This document shows positions 25,442 to 34,060 of a stretch of DNA of 64,000 nt, piece after piece. The DNA lies in NCBI RefSeq assembly GCF_001746415.1, contig NZ_MEHJ01000001.1:5524501-5588500 (forward strand), written 5' to 3'. The notes under the pieces are model-generated. The model did no database searches, was not told where the DNA came from, and saw only the letters and a list, made by a program, of their open reading frames with translations. Source of the stretch: Streptomyces agglomeratus (GTDB lineage: Bacteria; Actinomycetota; Actinomycetes; Streptomycetales; Streptomycetaceae). Every line of letters starts with the position of its first letter. Within the stretch, counting starts at the first letter, position 1. Both the position numbers and the translations under genes were made by a program.

Positions 25442-26476
25442 ATGTCCGTACGACGCCGCGGTGCCACCGCTGTCTCCCTGGCCGTGGCCGCCGCGCTCGC
25501 CCTCACCGCCTGCGGGAGCGGCGACACCGACGCCAAGAGCGACGCGGCGAAGGGCGGCGACAAGAAGGCCGTGGCGCAGGGCGGCAAGGACTTCGCCGAC
25601 GCCGCCGCCAAGACCGCCGCGTACGGTACGGACGCCAAGGCCGGCCAGTTCCCGCGCACCCTCACCCACGCCATGGGCACGACCGAGCTGAAGGCCGCGC
25701 CCGAGCGAGTCGTCGTCCTCGACGTCGGTGAGCTCGACAACGTCGTCTCGCTCGGCATCAAGCCCGTCGGCTACGCGCCCGCCGAGGGCGACGAGGGCAT
25801 CCCCGGCTACCTCAAGAAGGACGCCGGCACCCCCAGGAGCGTCGGCACGATCAACAGCCTCAACCTGGAGGCGATCGCGGCCCTCAAGCCCGACCTCATC
25901 CTCGGCAGCCAACTGCGCGCCGCCGACAAGTACAAGGAACTGTCGGCGATCGCACCGACCGTCTTCTCCATCCGTCCGGGCTTCACGTGGAAGGAGAACT
26001 ACCTCCTCAACGCCGCGGCCCTCGACAAGAGCGCCGACGCGGAGACCGCGCTCGCCGCGTACGAGAAGAAGGCGAAGCGGCTCGGCACCGACATCGGCGA
26101 GGAGAAGCCGACCGTCTCGATGGTCCGCTACCTCCCCGGCAAGATCCGCCTGTACGCCAAGGCGTCCTTCATCGGCACCATCCTCCAGGACGCGGGCCTG
26201 CCGCGGCCGGCCAACCAGCGGGTCAACGACCTGGCCGCCGAGATCAGCCCCGAGAAGATCGACGAGGCGGACGCCGACTGGATCTTCACCGGCGTCTACG
26301 GCGACCCCGGCGCCACCAGCCGGGACAAGGCCGAGGACAACGCCCTCTGGAAGAAGCTCGGCGCCGTGAAGAACGGCCGGGCCAAGGACGTACCCGACGA
26401 GACCTGGTACCTGGGCCTCGGCGTGACCGCCGCCGACCGGGTCCTCGACGACCTGCGCACGTACCTGGTCAAGTAA
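25442..26476 (+). CDS. iron-siderophore ABC transporter substrate-binding lipoprotein
   Basis: A 344-residue periplasmic-binding-type protein of the FepB/FhuD class. ATG at 25442 (a TTG one codon earlier is possible) after AGGAG. A lipobox, LALTACGSG, at about residues 20-26 predicts an acylated cysteine anchoring it outside the membrane. The substrate-binding fold follows, with APERVVVLDVGELDNVVSLG, ALKPDLILGSQLRA, LYAKASFIGTILQDAGL and DADWIFTGVYG. An iron box precedes it. It is a single gene here with no permease next to it; such solitary binding proteins (DesE/CdtB type) use transporters encoded elsewhere. Probable ligand: a ferric hydroxamate such as ferrioxamine. Confidence 0.9.
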   Translation: MSVRRRGATAVSLAVAAALALTACGSGDTDAKSDAAKGGDKKAVAQGGKDFADAAAKTAAYGTDAKAGQFPRTLTHAMGTTELKAAPERVVVLDVGELDNVVSLGIKPVGYAPAEGDEGIPGYLKKDAGTPRSVGTINSLNLEAIAALKPDLILGSQLRAADKYKELSAIAPTVFSIRPGFTWKENYLLNAAALDKSADAETALAAYEKKAKRLGTDIGEEKPTVSMVRYLPGKIRLYAKASFIGTILQDAGLPRPANQRVNDLAAEISPEKIDEADADWIFTGVYGDPGATSRDKAEDNALWKKLGAVKNGRAKDVPDETWYLGLGVTAADRVLDDLRTYLVK

Positions 26477-26544
26477 CGGGGGCCGGCCGAGCGGGCCACC
26501 CACGCCATGGTGGGTGGGGCACGCGGCGCAGGTAACCTGTCTGC

Positions 26545-27429
26545 GTGCCCCGTCTGTCTGAAGTCATCGCCGCACTCGACGCCCTATGGCCCCCCGAGCG
26601 GGCCGAAAGCTGGGACGCGGTCGGCACGGTCTGCGGCGAACCCGACGCGGAGGTGACCCGGGTCCTCTTCGCCGTCGACCCGGTCCAGGAGACCGTCGAC
26701 GAAGCGGTGAAGCTCGGCGCGAACCTGCTGGTCACCCACCACCCGCTCTACCTGCGCGGGACGACGACGGTCGCGGCGTCCACCTTCAAGGGCCGCGCCG
26801 TGCACACCCTCATCAAGAACGACATCGCGCTGCACGTCGCCCACACCAACGCCGACAGCGCCGACCCCGGGGTCTCCGACGCCCTCGCCGGAGCGCTGGA
26901 CCTGCGGGTCACCGGACCGCTGGTCCCCGACCCCACCGACTCCTCCGGCCGCCGCGGTCTCGGCCGCGTCTGCGAACTCGATCCCCCGGCCACCCTCGGC
27001 CACTTCGCCGCCCGTGTCGCCGCCCGGCTGCCCGCCACCGCGCAGGGCATCCGCGTGGCCGGTGACCCAGACGCCCTCATCAGCCGGGTCGCCGTCAGCG
27101 GCGGCTCGGGCGACAGCCTCTTCGCCGACGTACGGGCAGCGGGCGTCGACGCCTTCGTCACGGCCGACCTGCGCCACCACCCGGCGTCCGAGGCCCGCGA
27201 ACAGACTCCCCTCGCGCTGATCGACGCCGCGCACTGGGCCACTGAGTGGCCCTGGTGCGAGCAGGCCGCCGCCCAGCTGGACGAGATCTCGGACCGTCAC
27301 GGATGGGACCTGCGCGTCCACGTCTCGAAGACGGTCACCGACCCCTGGACCTCCCACCACGCCCCCACTTCCGCCCTTCCGACGAGCGCTTCGCGCGCCC
27401 CCTTTGATCCTTCTGGAGCCCCCAACTGA
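26545..27429 (+). CDS. Nif3-like dinuclear metal-centre protein
   Basis: A 294-residue member of the conserved NIF3/YbgI family. Metal-binding positions are visible: LLVTHHPLYLRG (two His), HTNADSADPGVSDALAG, and the C-terminal VTADLRHHPASEA and IDAAHWATEWPW. The middle VAVSGGSGDSLFADV is the GCYTP/PII-like insert region. Its biochemical role is not settled. The GTG at 26545 follows TAACCT (26533-26538) closely, so it is probably leaderless. It is the first gene of a conserved operon with the zinc-ribbon protein (overlap CTGA) and the RNase H/phosphatase, the same order as Rv2230c-Rv2229c-Rv2228c of mycobacteria. Confidence 0.9.
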   Translation: MPRLSEVIAALDALWPPERAESWDAVGTVCGEPDAEVTRVLFAVDPVQETVDEAVKLGANLLVTHHPLYLRGTTTVAASTFKGRAVHTLIKNDIALHVAHTNADSADPGVSDALAGALDLRVTGPLVPDPTDSSGRRGLGRVCELDPPATLGHFAARVAARLPATAQGIRVAGDPDALISRVAVSGGSGDSLFADVRAAGVDAFVTADLRHHPASEAREQTPLALIDAAHWATEWPWCEQAAAQLDEISDRHGWDLRVHVSKTVTDPWTSHHAPTSALPTSASRAPFDPSGAPN

Positions 27430-28169
27430 ACGCCGCGCCCGCCGACCAGATCCGTCTCCTCGACGTACAGGCCCTCGACCTGCGCCTGTCCCAGCTCGCC
27501 CACCGGCGCAACTCCCTCCCGGAGCACGCCGAGATCGAATCGCTCACCAAGGACCTCGCGCAGCTTCGCGACCTGCTGGTCGCCGCGCAGACCGAGGAGA
27601 GCGACACCAGCCGCGAGCAGACCAAGGCCGAGCAGGACGTCGACCAGGTCCGCCAGCGCGCCGTGCGCGACCAGCAGCGCCTCGACTCGGGCGCCGTCTC
27701 GTCGCCCAAGGACCTGGAGAACCTCCAGCGCGAGATCGTCTCGCTCGCCAAGCGCCAGGGTGACCTGGAGGACGTCGTCCTCGAAGTCATGGAGCGCCGC
27801 GAGTCCATCCAGGAGCGGGTCGCCGAGCTGACCGAGCGCGTCTCCTCCGTCCAGGGCAAGGTCGACGACGCGACCGCGCGCCGCGACGCCGCCACCCAGC
27901 AGATCGACGGCGAGGTCGCCACGGTCACCAAGCAGCGCGAGGTCGCGTCCGCGACCATCCCCGCCGACCTCCTGAAGCTGTACGAGAAGCTCCGCGTCCA
28001 GTCCGGCGGCGTCGGCGCGGCCCGCCTCTACCAGCGCCGCTGCGAGGGCTGCCAGCTGGAGCTCAACATCACCGAGGTCAACGAGGTGCGGGCCGCCGCC
28101 CCCGACACGGTGCTGCGGTGCGAGAACTGCCGCCGCATCCTGGTCCGTACGTCCGAGTCCGGCCTGTAG
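27426..28169 (+). CDS. coiled-coil zinc-ribbon protein (CT398/Rv2229c family), CTG start
   Basis: A 247-residue protein: a long coiled coil from residue ~10 to ~175, then a C4 zinc ribbon with CEGCQLELN and CENCRR. Family members are thought to act in protein secretion or motility adaptor roles, but function is unclear here. The start is unusual. The conserved N-terminus (NAAPADQIRLLDVQALDLRL) begins with CTG at 27426, which overlaps the Nif3 stop as CTGA and has TGGAG nine bases ahead. The first ATG/GTG/TTG in frame is GTG 27663, which would delete a third of the coiled coil. So CTG is the likely start. Confidence 0.85.
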   Translation: MNAAPADQIRLLDVQALDLRLSQLAHRRNSLPEHAEIESLTKDLAQLRDLLVAAQTEESDTSREQTKAEQDVDQVRQRAVRDQQRLDSGAVSSPKDLENLQREIVSLAKRQGDLEDVVLEVMERRESIQERVAELTERVSSVQGKVDDATARRDAATQQIDGEVATVTKQREVASATIPADLLKLYEKLRVQSGGVGAARLYQRRCEGCQLELNITEVNEVRAAAPDTVLRCENCRRILVRTSESGL

Positions 28170-28171
28170 CC

Positions 28172-29419
28172 GTGGGACGCAGCTTCGTCGTCGAGGCCGA
28201 CGGCGGCTCCCGGGGCAACCCGGGCCCCGCCGGCTACGGCGCGGTCGTCCTCGACCCGGAGACGGGGGAGACGCTGGCCGAGGCCGCCGAGTACATCGGC
28301 GTCGCCACGAACAACGTCGCGGAGTACAAGGGCCTGATCGCCGGGCTGCGCGCCGCGCACGCGCTCGCGCCCGACGCGACCGTCCATGTCCGGATGGACT
28401 CCAAGCTCGTCGTGGAGCAGATGTCCGGCCGCTGGAAGATCAAGCACCCCGACATGAAGCCGCTCGCGGCCGAGGCCGCGACCGTCTTCCCGCGCGTGCG
28501 GGTCACCTACGAGTGGATCCCGCGGGAGAAGAACAAGCACGCCGACCGGCTCGCCAACGAGGCGATGGACGCGGGCAAGAAGGGGAAGAAGTGGGAGCCC
28601 TCGGCTTCCACCGCCGACCTCGCCTCCCGTGCTTCCGCCCCGCCGCGGGTGGTGGGCGACGCGGTGGCCGGCGCGGCGAAGGCCCGGGCGGCGCTGGGCC
28701 GGGCGGTGGCCGAGCCGCTGGCTCTGCCGGACGCCGCCGAGGCCGAGCCCGTCCCCGCCACCCCCGCCGTGGGCTGGGGCGCCTCCGCGGACCTGGGCAC
28801 GCCCTCGACCTTCGTGCTGCTGCGCCACGGCGAGACCGCGCTCACCCCCGAGAAGCGGTTCTCCGGGAGCGGTGGCTCGGACCCGGAGCTGTCGGCGGTC
28901 GGCCGCCGCCAGGCCGAGGCGGTCGCCAGGACCCTCGCGGCGCGCGGCACCGTCCAGGAGATCGTCAGCTCCCCGCTGCGGCGCTGCCGTGAGACGGCGG
29001 ACGCAGTGGCGGCGCGGCTCGGACTCGACGTACACGTCGAGCAGGGCCTGCGCGAAACGGATTTCGGGGCGTGGGAGGGCCTGACCTTCGCCGAGGTCCG
29101 CGAGCGCTACCCCGACGACATGAATGCCTGGCTGGCTTCCCCCAAGGCGGCACCCACGGGCGGCGGCGAGAGCTTCGCGACGGTGGCGCGGCGGGTGTCG
29201 ACGGCCCGGGACAAGCTGATCGCCCGTTACGCGGGCCGCACGATCCTGGTCGTCACGCACGTGACGCCGGTCAAGACGCTGGTACGCCTGGCGCTGGGGG
29301 CGCCGCCCGAGTCGCTGTTCCGGATGGAGCTTTCGGCGGCGTCACTGTCGGCGGTGGCGTACTACGCGGACGGCAACGCGTCGCTGCGCCTGCTGAACGA
29401 CACGTCGCACCTGCGGTGA
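28172..29419 (+). CDS. bifunctional RNase H / histidine acid phosphatase
   Basis: A 415-residue fusion of the Rv2228c type. Residues 1-140 are an RNase HI domain with VEADGGSRGNPG (Asp), ATNNVAEYKGL (Glu), VRMDSKLVVEQMSG (Asp) and KHADRLANEA. A linker rich in Ala/Pro leads to a histidine phosphatase domain from residue ~205, with LLRHGETALTPEKRFSG (RHG motif) and VTHVTPVK near the end. It degrades RNA in RNA:DNA hybrids; the phosphatase part is of the CobC/alpha-ribazole phosphatase group. GTG at 28172, two bases after the previous gene's stop. Last gene of the Nif3 operon. Confidence 0.92.
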   Translation: MGRSFVVEADGGSRGNPGPAGYGAVVLDPETGETLAEAAEYIGVATNNVAEYKGLIAGLRAAHALAPDATVHVRMDSKLVVEQMSGRWKIKHPDMKPLAAEAATVFPRVRVTYEWIPREKNKHADRLANEAMDAGKKGKKWEPSASTADLASRASAPPRVVGDAVAGAAKARAALGRAVAEPLALPDAAEAEPVPATPAVGWGASADLGTPSTFVLLRHGETALTPEKRFSGSGGSDPELSAVGRRQAEAVARTLAARGTVQEIVSSPLRRCRETADAVAARLGLDVHVEQGLRETDFGAWEGLTFAEVRERYPDDMNAWLASPKAAPTGGGESFATVARRVSTARDKLIARYAGRTILVVTHVTPVKTLVRLALGAPPESLFRMELSAASLSAVAYYADGNASLRLLNDTSHLR

Positions 29420-29452
29420 GCCGTCGGGCTCGGCCGCGCTGTGCCGGGCGGT

Positions 29453-29469
29453 CCGGGGCGCAGCCCCGG
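29453..29469. terminator. bidirectional hairpin terminator
   Basis: CCGGGGC GCA GCCCCGG, a perfect 7-bp stem with a 3-base loop, between the convergent RNase H/phosphatase and KDPG aldolase genes. Confidence 0.7.
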
Positions 29470-29509
29470 TCCGGGAAGCAGCGGGGCGGGGAAGGGCCCC
29501 ACGCGGGCC

Positions 29510-30127
29510 CTACCTGCGCAGGGCCGCCGCCTCCCGGGCCAGGGTCTCCACCCGGCCCCAGTCCTTCGCGGCCAGCGCGTCCGGCGGCAGCATCCACGTG
29601 CCGCCCACGCAGCCGACGTTCGCCAGCGCCAGGTACGAGGGCGCCGACGCAAGGGTGATGCCCCCCGTCGGGCAGAAGCGGGCCCGGGGGAGCGGCGCGC
29701 CCAGCGACTTCAGGTACGACGTACCGCCCGCCGCCTCGGCCGGGAAGAACTTCATCTCCGTCACGCCGCGCTCCAGCAGCGCCACCACCTCCGACGCCGT
29801 GGAAACCCCCGGCAGGAACGGGACCCCGGACAGCGCCATCGCGTCCAGCAGCGCGTCCGTCCACCCCGGGCTGACCAGGAACCGGGCCCCGGCCGCCACC
29901 GCGTCGGCCACCTGGGCCGGGGAGATCACCGTGCCGGCGCCGACCACCGCGTCCGGCACCTCGGCCGCGACGGCCCGGATCGCGTCGAGCGCGGCGGGCG
30001 TCCGCAGGGTCACCTCGATCGCCGGCAGCCCGCCCGCGACCAGTGCGCGGGCGAGCGGCACCGCGTCGGCGGCGTCCTCCAGGACAACGACAGGGACGAC
30101 GGGCGCGAGGTCGAGCACGGAAGTCAT
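29510..30127 (-). CDS. eda: 2-dehydro-3-deoxyphosphogluconate (KDPG) aldolase
   Basis: A 205-residue class I aldolase of the KDPG/KHG type. It splits KDPG to pyruvate and glyceraldehyde 3-phosphate, the last step of the Entner-Doudoroff route and of hexuronate or galactose catabolism. Marker residues: IEVTLRT (Glu near the N-terminus), GAGTVISPAQ, FLVSPGWTDALL and the Schiff-base Lys in EMKFFPAEAAGG, then FCPTGGI. ATG start at 30127. A 20-bp palindrome lies about 30 bases upstream and may bind the controlling regulator. No sugar kinase gene is adjacent. The yaaA gene is upstream on the same strand, 59 bases away. Confidence 0.92.
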   Translation of the reverse strand: MTSVLDLAPVVPVVVLEDAADAVPLARALVAGGLPAIEVTLRTPAALDAIRAVAAEVPDAVVGAGTVISPAQVADAVAAGARFLVSPGWTDALLDAMALSGVPFLPGVSTASEVVALLERGVTEMKFFPAEAAGGTSYLKSLGAPLPRARFCPTGGITLASAPSYLALANVGCVGGTWMLPPDALAAKDWGRVETLAREAAALRR

Positions 30128-30156
30128 GCCGCCATCGTGCCGCCGCGAGGCGCACT

Positions 30157-30176
30157 ACGCAACGCGCGTTGCGTAT
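30157..30176. promoter_or_regulatory. 20-bp perfect palindrome upstream of eda
   Basis: Arms TACGCAACGC and GCGTTGCGTA are fully symmetrical. An overlapping spaced inverted repeat, CGTTGC (7 bases) GCAACG, continues to about 30187. It sits between the stop of yaaA and the start of eda, so it is a good operator candidate; which regulator binds is unknown. Confidence 0.65.
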
Positions 30177-30186
30177 CCTGCAACGC

Positions 30187-30990
30187 TCAGTGGATCTCGG
30201 TCACCACCACGTCCAGGGCCCACGCCTTCCCCGCCTTCTCCGGTGCCGACGCCTCCACGACGTACCCGAGATCACGCAGCACCGACACCAGCTCCGCCGG
30301 GCCGGCGGGAGCCGCTCCCGCCACCAGCAGGTCCCGTACGATCCGGCCCTTCGTCGCCTTGTTGAAGTGGCTGACGACGGACCGCTTCTCGACCCCGTTC
30401 GCGTCGGTCCGCGCGTGCAGCACCCGCACGGTCGCCGTCCGCCCGGCCACGTCCCCCTTGGGCTTCCACGCCGCCGCGTACGCCGACGACCGCAGGTCCA
30501 GCACCAGCCCCTTCCCGGCGGCCGCCGGCATCGCGGCGGCCATCGGCTCGCGCCAGAACGCACCCAGCGCTCCCAGCGCCGGCAGCTTCACGCCCATGGA
30601 GCACCGGTACGAAGGGATCCGGTCGCCGATGCCCACCGCGCCCCACAGCCCGGAGAACACCAGCAGCGACTGCCGGGCCCGCTGGCGCGCGGCCGCGTCG
30701 AGGGTGGCCAGGTCCAGCGCGTCGTACAGCACGCCGGTGTAGATCTCCCCGGCCGGCCGCGCTCCCGCCGTCCGCAGCCCGGTGTTCTTGGCGATCTCGC
30801 CGCGCAGCCCCTCGCTCAGCCCGAGGACCACACGCGCCTTCTCCTCGTCGGCGGCGCACAGCTCCACCAGCTCGTCCAGCACCGCGGCCCGCGCCCCGGC
30901 CAGCTCCGGCAGCGAGAGGGACTCCGGCTTCAGGGGCGCGCCGGAACCGCCGGCGGCCTTTCCCTCGGACGGCGGCAAGAGCACGAGCAC
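30187..30990 (-). CDS. yaaA: YaaA-family peroxide-stress protein (DUF328)
   Basis: A 267-residue YaaA protein. Family motifs are VLLPPSEGK at the start, GEIYTGVLYDALDL, FSGLWGAVGIGDRIPSYRCSM, LDLRSSAYAAAW and VVSHFNKATKGRIVRDLL. YaaA lowers free iron and DNA damage under peroxide stress in E. coli. GTG at 30990 with AAGGAG seven bases before it; a second GTG two codons on is possible. Divergent from the RNB ribonuclease gene. Confidence 0.9.
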   Translation of the reverse strand: MLVLLPPSEGKAAGGSGAPLKPESLSLPELAGARAAVLDELVELCAADEEKARVVLGLSEGLRGEIAKNTGLRTAGARPAGEIYTGVLYDALDLATLDAAARQRARQSLLVFSGLWGAVGIGDRIPSYRCSMGVKLPALGALGAFWREPMAAAMPAAAGKGLVLDLRSSAYAAAWKPKGDVAGRTATVRVLHARTDANGVEKRSVVSHFNKATKGRIVRDLLVAGAAPAGPAELVSVLRDLGYVVEASAPEKAGKAWALDVVVTEIH

Positions 30991-31080
30991 GGCGGAACTC
31001 CTTCGGATACGTACAGGCGAAACGCCAGGGTAAGCCGCTCCCGCCATGCCGCCCGGCCCCACCCGGCCTACGCTCGGACC

Positions 31081-32520
31081 ATGCCCCGCCGCCATATCCA
31101 TGTGACCGGCGCACCGGAGGCGCCCCTCCGGGCAGCCCTGCGCGCCCTGCGCACCACGCTCGACGTGCCGCGGGAGTTCCCGGCCGAGGTCCTCGCGGAA
31201 GCGGAAGAAGCCGCGAAGTCCCCCCGGCTGCCCGGGTACGACGCGACCGGCATCCCGCTGTTCACCGTCGACCCGCCGGGCTCCGTCGACCTCGACCAGG
31301 CGATGCACCTGGCCCGCCGAGGCGGCGGCTACCGCGTGCACTACGCGATCGCCGACGTCGCCGCCTTCGTCGCGCCGGGCAGCGCGCTCGACGCCGAGGC
31401 GCACCGCAGGGTGATGACCCTGTACTTCCCGGACGGGAAGATCCCGCTGCACCCGCCGCGGCTGTCCGAGGGCGCCGCGAGCCTGCTCCCGGACCAGACC
31501 CGGCCCGCTCTGCTGTGGCGCGTCGACCTCGACGAGCACGGGCACACCGAAGCGGTCGACGTGCGGCGTGCGCTCGTACGCAGCCGGGCCAGGTTCGACT
31601 ACTCCGGCGTCCAGCAGCGGATCGACGAGGGCACCGCCGAGGAGCCGGTCGCGCTGCTGCGCGACATCGGACTGCTGCGCGAGGCGCTGGAGCGCGAACG
31701 CGGCGGGATCTCGCTGAACGTCCCGGAGCAGGAGATCGTCGAGCGCGGCGACTCGTACTTCCCGGGTTTCCGCGCCCCGCTGCCCGCCGACGGCTGGAAC
31801 GCCCAGATCTCCCTCCTCACCGGCATGGTCGCCGCCGACCTGATGACCGCCAGCGGCACCGGCGTCCTGCGCACCCTGCCCGCCGCCCCGCTCGGCGAGG
31901 TGGCCCGCCTGCGCCGGTCGGCGCAGGCGCTGCGGATCGAGTGGCCGCACCACACGTCGTACGCCGGGATCGTCCGTTCGCTGGACCCGACGAAGGCCGC
32001 GCACGCCGCGTTCCTCCAGGAGTGCACGACGCTGCTGCGCGGGGCGGGCTACACCGTCTTCACCAACGGCGAGGTGCCCGTACCGGCGGTCCACGCGGCG
32101 GTCGCGGCCCCGTACACGCACTGCACGGCCCCGCTGCGCCGCCTCGTCGACCGTTACGCGGGCGAGCTGTGCGTCGCCGCCGTCGCGGGCGAGGAGCCGC
32201 CGCAGTGGGTACGGGACGCGCTGCCCCGCCTCCCGCAGGAGATGGCGCGCGGGACGCGGCTGGCCGGGACGGTCGAGCGCGAGTGCGTCGACATCGTCGA
32301 GGCGGCGCTGCTGAAGGACCGGGTGGGCGATGTGTTCAACGCGCACGTGGTCGACGTGAAGGAGGGCGACCGGGCCGTCGGCACCGTACATCTGGAGGAC
32401 GTGGCGGTCGTGGGGCGGGTCGAGGGCGGCGAAGGGGAACTCCCGCTGGGGGAGCGCATCAGGGTCCGGCTCACACAGGCGGACCCGGGATCGGCGAAGG
32501 TGGTGTTCGCCCCCGCGTGA
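31081..32520 (+). CDS. RNB-domain 3'-5' exoribonuclease (RNase II/R family)
   Basis: A 479-residue exoribonuclease. The RNB core starts at about residue 55 with FTVDPPGSVDLDQAMHLARRG, whose aspartates bind the catalytic metals, followed by YAIADVAAFVAPGSALDAEAHRR and TLYFPDGKIPLHPPRLSEGAASLLP. C-terminally it has TAPLRRLVDRYAGELC. It lacks clear cold-shock and S1 RNA-binding domains on the N side and has only a short C-terminal beta region, so it is smaller than RNase R. The ATG at 31081 lies six bases after TACGCT, a probable -10 box, so the transcript is leaderless. The 3' end overlaps the convergent membrane protein gene by 50 bases. Confidence 0.9.
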   Translation: MPRRHIHVTGAPEAPLRAALRALRTTLDVPREFPAEVLAEAEEAAKSPRLPGYDATGIPLFTVDPPGSVDLDQAMHLARRGGGYRVHYAIADVAAFVAPGSALDAEAHRRVMTLYFPDGKIPLHPPRLSEGAASLLPDQTRPALLWRVDLDEHGHTEAVDVRRALVRSRARFDYSGVQQRIDEGTAEEPVALLRDIGLLREALERERGGISLNVPEQEIVERGDSYFPGFRAPLPADGWNAQISLLTGMVAADLMTASGTGVLRTLPAAPLGEVARLRRSAQALRIEWPHHTSYAGIVRSLDPTKAAHAAFLQECTTLLRGAGYTVFTNGEVPVPAVHAAVAAPYTHCTAPLRRLVDRYAGELCVAAVAGEEPPQWVRDALPRLPQEMARGTRLAGTVERECVDIVEAALLKDRVGDVFNAHVVDVKEGDRAVGTVHLEDVAVVGRVEGGEGELPLGERIRVRLTQADPGSAKVVFAPA

Positions 32521-33280
32521 CGGCGGCGACGAGCGCGCGCGGGTCGTCGGCGTGGAAACGCACGGCCCGCGCCTCGGCGCGCGCCCCGAGCGGCCGCAGG
32601 TAGGAGACGGGCTCGGTCAGTTCCACCAGCACGGTCGTCTGCCCGCCCACGCCGAGGCCGAGTACGCCGTCCTCCTTGGCGTCGGAGTGGCGCCGGTCGA
32701 CGCGTACGGAACCGATGGCGGCGGCCGGTACGCGCACGTCGTAGAACCCGCCGTACCGGATGCGCAGCGAACCGTCCGCCGCCACCACGTGCGGCCGGGT
32801 GACGCAGCCGGCGTGCAGTCCGAGGATCTGGACGACCGTGTAGACGTCCAGGAAGAGCACGACGGCGTGCACCGCCGGCCACGGGATGAGCAGGGCCAGC
32901 ATCACCGTCTCGACGACGGCGACGAAGAGAAGGCCGTACATCATCGCCGTTTGCGGCCCGGTGTACGGCGCCGCGTACGCGCCCGGCCTGCCGACCCCGT
33001 GCCGCCGCCGGGCCACCCACAGCGCGAGGCTGTGCAGGGCCCGCAGCTCGTGGCCGACGAGCCGCAGGAGACGCACCGGCGCGGCGGCGCGCACCGCCGC
33101 CCAGCCCTCGTCGGCGTACAGCCGCCACACCCGGGGGCCCTGCCACAGCAGCATTACGAGCACCACGGCTTCGGCGGCGACCACCACCGGCGGCGGCACG
33201 CGGACCCCGGCCACCAGGCACGTGACCAGCGCGATCTCGGCCCCCGCGACGAGGACCCCCACGGCCCCCCGCCCCGTCAT
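32471..33280 (-). CDS. membrane protein of unknown function, MerR-linked
   Basis: A 269-residue protein with about four hydrophobic segments: residues ~7-25 (GVLVAGAEIALVTCLVAGV), ~30-45 (VVVAAEAVVLVMLLW), ~112-132 (MMYGLLFVAVVETVMLALLI) and ~135-155. The C-terminal ~110 residues are a soluble beta-rich domain (GSLRIRYGGFYDVRVPAAAIGSVRVDRR), which has the look of a PH-like domain. ATG at 33280 overlaps the stop of the MerR gene (ATGA), so both are coupled, and the membrane protein is probably a MerR target. The end overlaps the convergent RNB gene. Confidence 0.78.
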   Translation of the reverse strand: MTGRGAVGVLVAGAEIALVTCLVAGVRVPPPVVVAAEAVVLVMLLWQGPRVWRLYADEGWAAVRAAAPVRLLRLVGHELRALHSLALWVARRRHGVGRPGAYAAPYTGPQTAMMYGLLFVAVVETVMLALLIPWPAVHAVVLFLDVYTVVQILGLHAGCVTRPHVVAADGSLRIRYGGFYDVRVPAAAIGSVRVDRRHSDAKEDGVLGLGVGGQTTVLVELTEPVSYLRPLGARAEARAVRFHADDPRALVAAVTRGRTPPSPIPGPPV

Positions 33281-34026
33281 CGCCGCATCCTTTCCGCGAG
33301 CAGCTCCATCACCCGTCGTACGACGGCGGCCTGGGCGGGAGCGAAGTCCGCGAGCATGGCGTCCCCGTACGCACCGGCCGCCGCGACGGGCCCCTCGGCC
33401 GGGATCGCCGCGATCACGGCGTCCGGCACGGCCGCCGCCAGCTCGTCGGCGAGCGGCCCGATACGGGGGTCGCCGAGCGGGGCGTCGGCGAGCGCGTCGA
33501 GCCGCTCGTACAGCGCCGGTACCCGGGGGTCCTGGGTCACCGGCGCGAGCGCCTCCAGGACCGCGTCGCCGCGCCCGTCCCCGGCCAGCAGGGTCAGGTG
33601 GGCCCGGTCCTTCGCCGCCGATGGCGAATCGGTGACCGGCAGCGCGCCCAGCAGCCCGGCCAGCGCGGGCGGGAGGGGCCCCTCGGCGGGCAGCGTCCCG
33701 GCCTCGGCCTGCGCGAGCAGCTCCCCGAGCCGCTCCCGCCGCCGCCGGATCTCCGTCTCCTGGCGCGCGAGGTCGTCGTCGAGTTCACGCAGGACGACGG
33801 CGAGCTCGGCCCCCGCGTCGTCGGCGAGGACGTCCCGCACCTCGTCGAGCCCGAGCCCGAGCTCGGTGAGCCGCCTGATCCGCGCCAGTACTACGGCGTG
33901 CCGCACCCCGTACACCCGGTACCCGTTCGGCCGCCGAGGGGGCTCCGGCAGCAGCCCTTGATGGTGGTAGTGCCGCACGGCCCGCGGGGTGACCCCGGCG
34001 AGCGCGGCGAGTTCTCCGATCCGCAT
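33277..34026 (-). CDS. MerR-family transcriptional regulator
   Basis: A 249-residue MerR regulator. N-terminal winged helix: MRIGELAALAGVTPRAVRHYHHQGLLPEP, then RRPNGYRVYGVRHAVVLARIRRL; the dimerisation coiled coil lies around residues 80-125, and the C-terminal ~125-residue effector domain (LTLLAGDGRGDAVLEALAPVTQDPRVPALYERLD) is not a known metal or drug domain and has no cysteine pair. It binds its own promoter at a clear 21-bp operator 13 bases before the ATG (34026). Coupled to the downstream membrane protein gene. Confidence 0.88.
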   Translation of the reverse strand: MRIGELAALAGVTPRAVRHYHHQGLLPEPPRRPNGYRVYGVRHAVVLARIRRLTELGLGLDEVRDVLADDAGAELAVVLRELDDDLARQETEIRRRRERLGELLAQAEAGTLPAEGPLPPALAGLLGALPVTDSPSAAKDRAHLTLLAGDGRGDAVLEALAPVTQDPRVPALYERLDALADAPLGDPRIGPLADELAAAVPDAVIAAIPAEGPVAAAGAYGDAMLADFAPAQAAVVRRVMELLAERMRR

Positions 34027-34039
34027 GCCCTCAGTAGAA

Positions 34040-34060
34040 ACCCTGACGCTGCGGCAGGGT
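34040..34060 (-). promoter_or_regulatory. MerR-type operator/promoter
   Basis: Read on the minus strand: ACCCTG C CGC A GCG T CAGGGT, an inverted repeat that is symmetrical except for one base pair. TTGACC overlaps its upstream edge as a -35 and TCTACT follows after 19 bases as a -10, the long spacer expected of MerR-activated promoters, just before the MerR ATG. Confidence 0.75.
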
